From: Semisulcospira habei
Lineage: Eukaryota > Mollusca > Gastropoda > Semisulcospiridae
Assembly (NCBI GenBank): GCA_036245525.1
Contig: BTPG01000003.1
Span: forward strand, 194,227,127-194,291,126
Direction of reading: 5' to 3'
Length of the DNA: 64,000 nt
Under the pieces are notes generated by a model. The model was not told where the DNA came from and made no database searches. It was given only the letters and a program-made list of their open reading frames with translations. A program made the translations under genes and the position numbers. The stretch's first letter is position 1. Each line of letters starts with the position of its first letter. Below, one piece after another: positions 57,933-64,000 of this stretch.

Positions 57933-58265
57933 GATGCTGGGCTGTTGGTTCTGAGAACACGTAACTTCAGAGACGTCCTGCCTTGTCAAAGGTCTCCTCC
58001 TGAGTGATCATCAGAAGGAAATCAACAGCCTACTTATGATTTCAGCAAAAAGTACTCATTCGTGCGCGAGCCAACAGCGGCCCTAGAACCTTTTGCATTG
58101 TGTTACCCCTCTTCATAGAAACCCCTAGCTACGTTTTGTGCGTGCTTAACAACAGGAGACCTCACTTGTGATGTGGTATATAGTTCATATCATTCACACA
58201 CCGATTTACATAAAATGCGCAATATTGAAAAGCCATATCGTCACCCCGAACAGTTTACACCACCC
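57933..58265 (-). promoter_or_regulatory. 5' flank / presumed promoter of caveolin gene 5
   Basis: Homologous to 49605-50700 upstream of gene 4 but without the (AC)n, the E-type foldback and the Q repeat found there. It represents the 'empty' state for those three insertions or expansions. Shared blocks include GATGTGGTAT followed by ATAGTTCAT near 58170 and 50558. Confidence 0.55.
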
Positions 58266-58269
58266 TCAA

Positions 58270-58950
58270 CACCGCCACCACCCTCCATCCCACTACCTGC
58301 GCTTCCTTACAAACACTCGTGTATATCTACATTTGCAGGCACGTGGTGGAAGTAAGGGGCGGGGTTGGAGAGGAGACGAAGGGTGAGGTGCAAGGGGAAG
58401 GAAGAGGCTTTAGGCAGTAGAAGTGGTGTTCCTATATTGGTTAAATCCAAATGTTAACAGTCAAGCATGTCTAAATTTACTTTAATATTAAACTGATTCT
58501 GCAGTTTGTCGGATTTGATCGGTAGAGAGTGTTTGCGGTCTGACTGACGTCATCTACACACGAAAGTTTCAAAAGCATGGCGATAACGTCATTCAGACTG
58601 CTATTGTTCTGCGATCTCCATCACAGAGGAATTCACCGCAGGTGTATAAGAATGGATACTCTTTTCTGTGGCGTCGGAAAGGTTGGGTTACAGTCACGTG
58701 CAGAAAACTCCTAATAAGTGACCGTGGTCTTGAAACGTCCATCACCGTGCGCCTTCAGTGATACGGGACGCCTTAGATGAGTTGAAGGCGTAAGGTTCAA
58801 AATCAGAGTACAACGCACATTTCTTCTCCGTCCACCACGTCAAGACGATTTGTGTGAAGAGTAAGAGTTTTTCAGTGTATTACGAGGAAACATCACTTTT
58901 TACAGCCATAGACATTTAATTACGTGCTTTTGTCTTCACACGGTAGATAG
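58270..58950. other. No gene seen upstream of caveolin gene 5
   Basis: C-rich at 58256-58300. Contains AAGGCGTAAGGTTCAAAATC at 58783, a K-family arm. Confidence 0.4.
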
Positions 58951-58954
58951 TATC

Positions 58955-59060
58955 CCAGTGCGCAGAGGCCATCGGGTCGACATCGGTCGCCGTTGGCCCG
59001 AGCACGGCCGTGCGCAAGCCAACGGCGGGCGACTTCGGCCAGATGGCCTTTTGCGCGTTT
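58955..59060. repeat. F palindrome, diverged
   Basis: CCCAGTGCGCAGAGGCCATC, CGCCGTTGGCCCGAGCACGG / CCGTGCGCAAGCCAACGGCG, GATGGCCTTTTGCGC. Confidence 0.65.
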
Positions 59061-59517
59061 GGATGTTCTGAAATCACCTTTATTGTGGGAACAAAATTCA
59101 AGCCAAACATTTATGGTCCTTTAGACAGGTGTCACTGTATCTTGTGTAGAGATTGTGGGAGACAGATCCATAATCATTTTGGTGAAATTTTATAGATGTT
59201 TTTTTTTTTCCGCAGGCACTGCTTGACTTCTCAGACAGTTGATAAAAGCCGTGTTCAATGGGGTCACGGTTCATCGGTTAGGATCAAAAGTTTTCATTAT
59301 AAAAGCATGTTGGTCTGTTATACTTTACCTTACGACGTAGAGAAGTAGGATCCCTAAACAAAGACCGTCGCACATTAAAATGTATTATGTAGTCCAAAAG
59401 TTAGTGCTTCAAAGACACCAATGTATATATATGTGTGTGTATATATATATATATATATATTCGTAAATGAGTTGTTTATTCCATAGTTGTAAAGGAACGT
59501 GGTTCAAATCCCTGTAG

Positions 59518-59732
59518 TTAACTCATTCAACTCCGACACGCCATGGCAGAACATGGATCGAGCGTGAAAGTTCAAGAGTTGTGCCAGAATAGCTTGGCGC
59601 CCATAGGCGCCAAGCTATTCTGGCACACAACTCTTGAACTATCACGCTCGATCTGTTTCCAGAAGTGAAATACAGTCTTCAGAGGGCAACTTCAAAATAT
59701 GTGGATTTCGGTCCTGGAGCGGAATGTGTTAA
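59518..59732 (+). repeat. P1 variant, complete
   Basis: TTAACTCATTCAACTCCGAC to GGAGCGGAATGTGTTAA, 215 bp. Stem GTTCAAGAGTTGTGCCAGAA with GGCGCCCATAGGCGCC core; compensated change on both arms (GAGTTGTG/CACAACTC). Confidence 0.83.
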
Positions 59733-59994
59733 AAAGCAATTCCGATTGCCTGAATGGAGCTTTGGTCTGGATTTATATAGATGTGATATGAAAGGCCTCA
59801 TTTCGCAATGTCTGTGCATTCACTGCACTTTTTGACAACTCTCTATTAAACAGCCATCTAGTCATTATACTCACGAGCCGTAATACTACCGGATATAATA
59901 TTATCTTTGTCACACCTACCATTCCTCTTTCCACATTCGATTCATGTAATCAGAATTCCAAGAATATAGAGACAACCCGTAATAATTAGGTGTT

Positions 59995-60098
59995 AGTGAC
60001 AATAGACAGTTTGACCATGATAGTTCAAGGGTAGTGAGGCGCCATGCTAATCCGACACTACCCTTGAACTATGACGGTCGACCTATCTCCCGCAATTA
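59995..60098 (+). repeat. P1 relic, half of the core deleted
   Basis: TTTGACCATGATAGTTCAAG..GGTAGTGAGGCGCCATGCTA..CCCTTGAACTATGACGGTCG. Confidence 0.6.
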
Positions 60099-60161
60099 AA
60101 TGTTATTCTGACTGCATGAAATATGATTCGATTTTAGTTTCATTGGGACATAGAATTAACA

Positions 60162-60361
60162 TTAACTCGTTCATCCCAAATTTTGGAGGCGTCATCTAAT
60201 GACTATGCACCAGTTGCAGGAGATCGATCAAACATGATAATTCAAGGGCATTGCCAGATTAGCTTGGCGCCGACTGGCGCCAAGCTAATCTGGCACTACC
60301 CTTGAATTATCATGGTCGACCCATCTCCTGCTGTATAGTGCGTCAGGGCTCAATGGGTTAA
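60162..60361 (-). repeat. P1 foldback element, complete, reverse orientation
   Basis: TTAACTCGTTCATCCCAAAT to AGGGCTCAATGGGTTAA; loop GACT; the first 14 bases of the long flank are deleted. Confidence 0.83.
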
Positions 60362-60593
60362 TGACGTATTGAGGCACATATATATCATAACACATGCAGC
60401 TGAAAATATCTCAATTGATTTGAATATTAAAAAGTTCAAGCCAAGTCTGAAACCAACCTTCTAACCCAAATAACAATTCAATTATCCACCCAAAAACTAA
60501 CTAACCAACTACACAACTCCCAGATCAACAATACCAAACAAACAATACTTGACACCACCTTTGGCCTGATACGATTCATTGTTTCTGAGATCT

Positions 60594-60597
<4 letters not shown>

Positions 60598-60626
<29 letters not shown>
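60598..60626 (+). repeat. (TA)n tract
   Basis: About 29 bp followed by poly(T). Confidence 0.85.
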
Positions 60627-60635
<9 letters not shown>

Positions 60636-60686
60636 TTTTGAAATTCTGTCTGTTACCGATACATGCATGCAGACCCACGCACAATA

Positions 60687-60896
<210 letters not shown>

Positions 60897-60959
60897 ATGA
60901 ACACAAAACCCTCAGAGTGGGTTACCTACCATTTTATGTGAAAATGGGTTCCCATATTT

Positions 60960-61580
60960 CTATTTATTCTAGGGCTCTGGAGTTGATGCGAATGTTTAGA
61001 ACTCACCTTATAACTAAGCTCTACAACTTAAAATAAAATAGACATTTTCTAGAAACAGAGCCACTGGATGGAAAAAAATGGGTTTTTACCCAAAAAGTGG
61101 GTGCCTCTCACACAAAACTGGGATTACACTGAAAATACCTCACTAAAGATACCTTTGGTTGATTTTACTATTACGATTGTTTGAGTTGGGTTGTAAGGGG
61201 GTTGGGGGAGGGGGGGGGGAGAAGTGTGTGTGTGTGGGGGGGGGGAGAGGGGGTCATCACTTTTGGTTTATAGAGCTGCTCAATGCGCTCTTATGAATGA
61301 AAGATTTTCATTAGTAGGTCATTTCAGAGGCGCACACTGAGTTGCACGTCGAACCACTCACAAATACTCATTCGGAGTGCACCAGATGGATCCAGTTGGC
61401 AAAGTCCCACATTCCACACTATAGGACAGCTAAGACTGAAAAGCAATCGCGGCGTTTATGGCGCGGTACAAGGTTTAAAACTAAGAATATATTGTTTTTA
61501 GAAGCGTGTCGGGCAAAAGTTTTTATGAAAACTGTTTTAAAACCTCTTTTAACTCAACTTTTCTTAATGTTAAAAGTGTT
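60960..61580. other. No gene seen; possible LINE scrap
   Basis: 60972-61036 reads RALELMRMFRTHLITKLYNL, weakly like an ORF2 C-terminus. G-rich at 61194-61250. Confidence 0.35.
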
Positions 61581-61581
61581 T

Positions 61582-62578
61582 TATTGTACATTACTTAACG
61601 TCCCGACAGCAACAAGGCTTTCTCAGGACGTGCCTGCACTGCTTGTGAAAAAACAACAACGGCTTGTTGTGAGAGTCCGTAAGACTGAGCATGTCACACC
61701 CATCTTGAAGTCCCTTCACTGGCTACCTGTGTCCTCACGTATTCAATACAAAGTTATGTCAATCTGTTTTAACTGCCTTTCAGGCACCAGCCCAGAATAC
61801 TTGTCCTCTTTGCTGCATGTGTATACACCCTCTCGTGAGCTCCGCTCCTCTTCTGATAAACGGAAGTTGTGTGTACCTTCTGTCCAAACTAAAACATTTT
61901 GTCAGCGCACTTTTGTTTATCAAGCCCCAGTGTTATGGAATACACTTCCTCTTGAGGTCAGAAACAGTGAGTCTGTCTCTGACTTCAAGAGGTCGTTGAA
62001 AACTCACCTCTTCAAGCTTTACTTTGAATAACTGCCAGTGTTTGATGCCTTAGTTGTAGTTCTGCAATTCTCCTTGTTTAGACTGAATGTTAATTAGAAT
62101 ATAAATTATTATGTATGTATTGCTGTTTAGTTTATTGTAAAAGTGGTGTGTTCGGGCATTGTGCTTTGTTTGTTATGTGCATATGTCATTGTATTTTTAT
62201 TTTTGTGTACAGATTGTAAAGCGCTTAGAGCTTTTGAGTAAGATTAAGCGCTATATAAATACTCATTATTATTATTAACTAAACAGAACATTGAATGTAT
62301 GTCGCCAGCCGGTCAAATACATTAAATAAACCTAACACATGGGGCCTACATAAAGCTAAGACCATTTAGCAACACACATCCAATATCAAGAGCTACAGGC
62401 AGTGCAGACAGTAGGGAGAGTTTTATAAAGGCAAATACAGGTGAATGGACAAAGGGCCGACAGAGACACATGCCCCAGAATAGAGAGAAAAACCCACCCT
62501 GTGGGGCTGACCAGGGTGCCCCTGGGAAATAAAAAGTAGTTAACCCCACCCAAGTCCCCCAGGGCAGACCCGGGTAGG
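61582..62578 (-). mobile_element. Repeat S, copy 2, interrupted by a LINE
   Basis: TTGTACATTACTTAACGTCC to 61652, then after the LINE from 62278 CATTGAATGTATGTCGCCAG to CAGGGCAGACCCGGGT. The two halves join as in copy 1. Confidence 0.8.
61653..62277 (+). mobile_element. L2/CR1-type LINE 3' fragment inserted in repeat S
   Basis: Codes RLVVRVRKTEHVTPILKSLH, WLPVSSRIQYKVM, YLSSLLHVYTPSRELRSSSD, FVYQAPVLWNTLPLEVRNSE, FKRSLKTHLFKLYFE then TAA, followed by a UTR with AAGCGCTATATAAATACTCA and (ATT)n. The apparent start of this frame upstream lies in repeat S and is not LINE. Confidence 0.85.
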
Positions 62579-62679
62579 GTTAAAAGTGTTTTAATTTACA
62601 AGCATGTCGTAACTGATATGCATCTATTCCAACGTATAGTGCTGGATATTTTTCCCATCCTCGCCTTCTCTCTTCGCTC

Positions 62680-62775
62680 AACACTCGACTTTCCAGTCCT
62701 TCCCTGAAACACCCCCAACCGGTCTGCCCTCAACACTCGACTTTCCAGTCCTTCCTTCAAACACCCCCAACCGGG
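62680..62775 (+). repeat. Tandem duplication of about 50 bp
   Basis: ACACTCGACTTTCCAGTCCT followed by TCAAACACCCCCAACCGG occurs twice, just at the border of repeat S copy 3. Confidence 0.75.
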
Positions 62776-63125
62776 TCTGCCTGGGGGACTTTTTAGTTCC
62801 CAGGGGCACCCTGGTCAGCCCCACAGGGTGGGTTTTTCTCTATATTCCGGGGGCATGTGTTTCTGTCTACCCTTGGTCCATTCACCTGCAGTTTCCTTTT
62901 TTAAACTCTCCCTACTGTCTGCGCTGCCTGTGGCTCTTGATATTCGATGTGTGTTGCTAAATGGTCTTAGCTTTATTTAGGCCCCATGTCGTAGGTTTTA
63001 TTTAACGTATTGGACCGGCTGGCGACATACATTCAATATTCTGTTGAGTTTTTGTCACTAGCAGTGCAGGCACGTCCTGAGAAAGTCTTGTTGCTGTCGG
63101 GACGTTAAGCAATGTACAATCAATC
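62764..63125 (+). mobile_element. Repeat S, copy 3 (opposite orientation)
   Basis: GGTCTGCCTGGGGGACTTTT to GACGTTAAGCAATGTACAAT. Lies about 185 bp from copy 2, facing it, so the pair could fold back. Confidence 0.82.
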
Positions 63126-63129
63126 AACC

Positions 63130-64000
63130 TTCCTTCAAACGGACAGCATTCACACAAATAATACTTTACTATTACATCAGAAAATGGCCCATCCAAGCCT
63201 GCACTCTTTTAACTGCACTAAACGACTGACTGTAGCAGACGACGCATGAAACGACGCTGACTCTGTGACGTCATTTCCATTCAATCAATTTGTGCATACA
63301 ATCCAACAGGAGATGCGGCATTGATAACATCGACAAACCTACAAAATAAAGCAACAGGTTCAACCAAAAGGTCGGGCAGGACAAAAGACAACAGCAGCCT
63401 CACCCAAAGTCTAAACGTCCTCTCTTACAATGCGCACTCATACAATCACTTCACTTCTTAGCAACCGGCGCACGAATATAATTATAGGCTAAGTCAAACT
63501 AAAACAGAAGATAGTGGCGGAAAACCCTATAAAATAGAAACAAAGAACGACGTTTCAGATCAAATATTCTTCATCTGACATGGAAACAAACGTAGAAAAC
63601 GTATAGGCTAAGTCCCTGGTGAACGTATACATGAATGTCAAATTTGTGACCTTTCTCCACATCACCCTGGAAGTACATTACAACTCAACACTTTTTTTTA
63701 ACAAAACAACCACACCCTCAAATAACAATCCTAATTTTGTAGAAACATAAACAATTTACTCCCTGAAACAACAAAATATCCCCCCTGACCCATATCAGCT
63801 ATGAAGTTATTTATAGCTGAGAAGGGTGATGTAATACATACACGCTCATTTTCAGGGTTCTGTGCGCACAACACACACACACACATTGCTGGGAGGGACA
63901 AGTTTTCAAACACACTACAGGCGTGTCTGTTAAACACAAAAGTGCATGTTTTAACGCCAAAACGAGAAAAACTGATCTTTTTATTTTTTATGAATCTTTA
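63130..64000. other. No feature seen at the right window end
   Basis: AT-rich sequence without an open frame of note or a recognised repeat. Confidence 0.4.

Noticed and set aside
61342..61652. N-terminal part of a 229-residue LINE protein
   Set aside because: This stretch is partly repeat S and partly unrelated DNA; LINE homology starts only at about 61653.

Overview
This is eukaryotic, repeat-dense animal DNA. GT-AG introns, non-LTR retrotransposon remnants, hundreds of bases of microsatellite at a time, and a recognisable metazoan gene family (caveolins) point to an invertebrate. The repeat landscape (L2/CR1 and RTE LINE ends with GCGCTATATAAA-type tails, TTAA-bounded foldback elements, tRNA-headed SINE relics) fits a lophotrochozoan, most probably a marine gastropod mollusc. 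The species cannot be named from the sequence alone.

The only host protein-coding genes I can support are five caveolin genes. Each has two coding exons: a 20-22 codon first exon (MS/MA..D.DLVNRDPN-type) and a 109-110 codon second exon that starts exactly at VAFEDVLAEPDG, joined by a phase-0 GT-AG intron. Genes 1 and 2 (20451-22208 minus; 23535-25570 plus) are divergent, with 1.3 kb between their start codons. Genes 3, 4 and 5 (28975-33625, 45441-49604, 54038-57932, all minus) are a head-to-tail tandem array of very similar copies. All five predict 130-132 aa proteins with 16-19 cysteines, far more than vertebrate caveolins. Genes 4 and 5 share 5' flanking sequence for several hundred bases, so the duplication carried the promoter region with it.

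The remaining sequence is mostly mobile DNA. The outstanding feature is a swarm of more than 60 short, palindromic, TTAA-bounded foldback elements of at least five families (called P1, C, D, E and F here). They share TTAACYCATT or TTAACCCTTT ends but have unrelated hairpins. They lie in every caveolin intron, in the gene 2 3' region, and 110-185 bp upstream of the gene 1 start codon. They look like piggyBac-type non-autonomous elements.

LINEs occupy 7.8-10.8 kb, 16.5-19.7 kb, 35.9-37.5 kb (an RTE copy with a 15-bp target duplication), 42.1-43.0 kb, 47.3-49.0 kb and 61.7-62.3 kb. Several are flanked on both sides by the same microsatellite, (TC)n or (ATT)n, as if inserted into it. A 1.4-1.7 kb repeat (M) occurs in inverted copies at 38.8-41.8 and 43.0-44.7 kb and again inside the gene 5 intron. 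A 1.5-kb TIR element with TA ends sits inside a P1 element at 3.8-5.4 kb.

Layout: 0-7.8 kb foldback elements, no gene; 7.8-19.8 kb LINE/microsatellite zone with foldbacks; 20-34 kb caveolin genes 1-3; 35-44.7 kb RTE, M and Q repeats; 45-58 kb caveolin genes 4-5; 58-64 kb intergenic with foldbacks, (CT)n, a LINE fragment and three copies of repeat S across both window ends.
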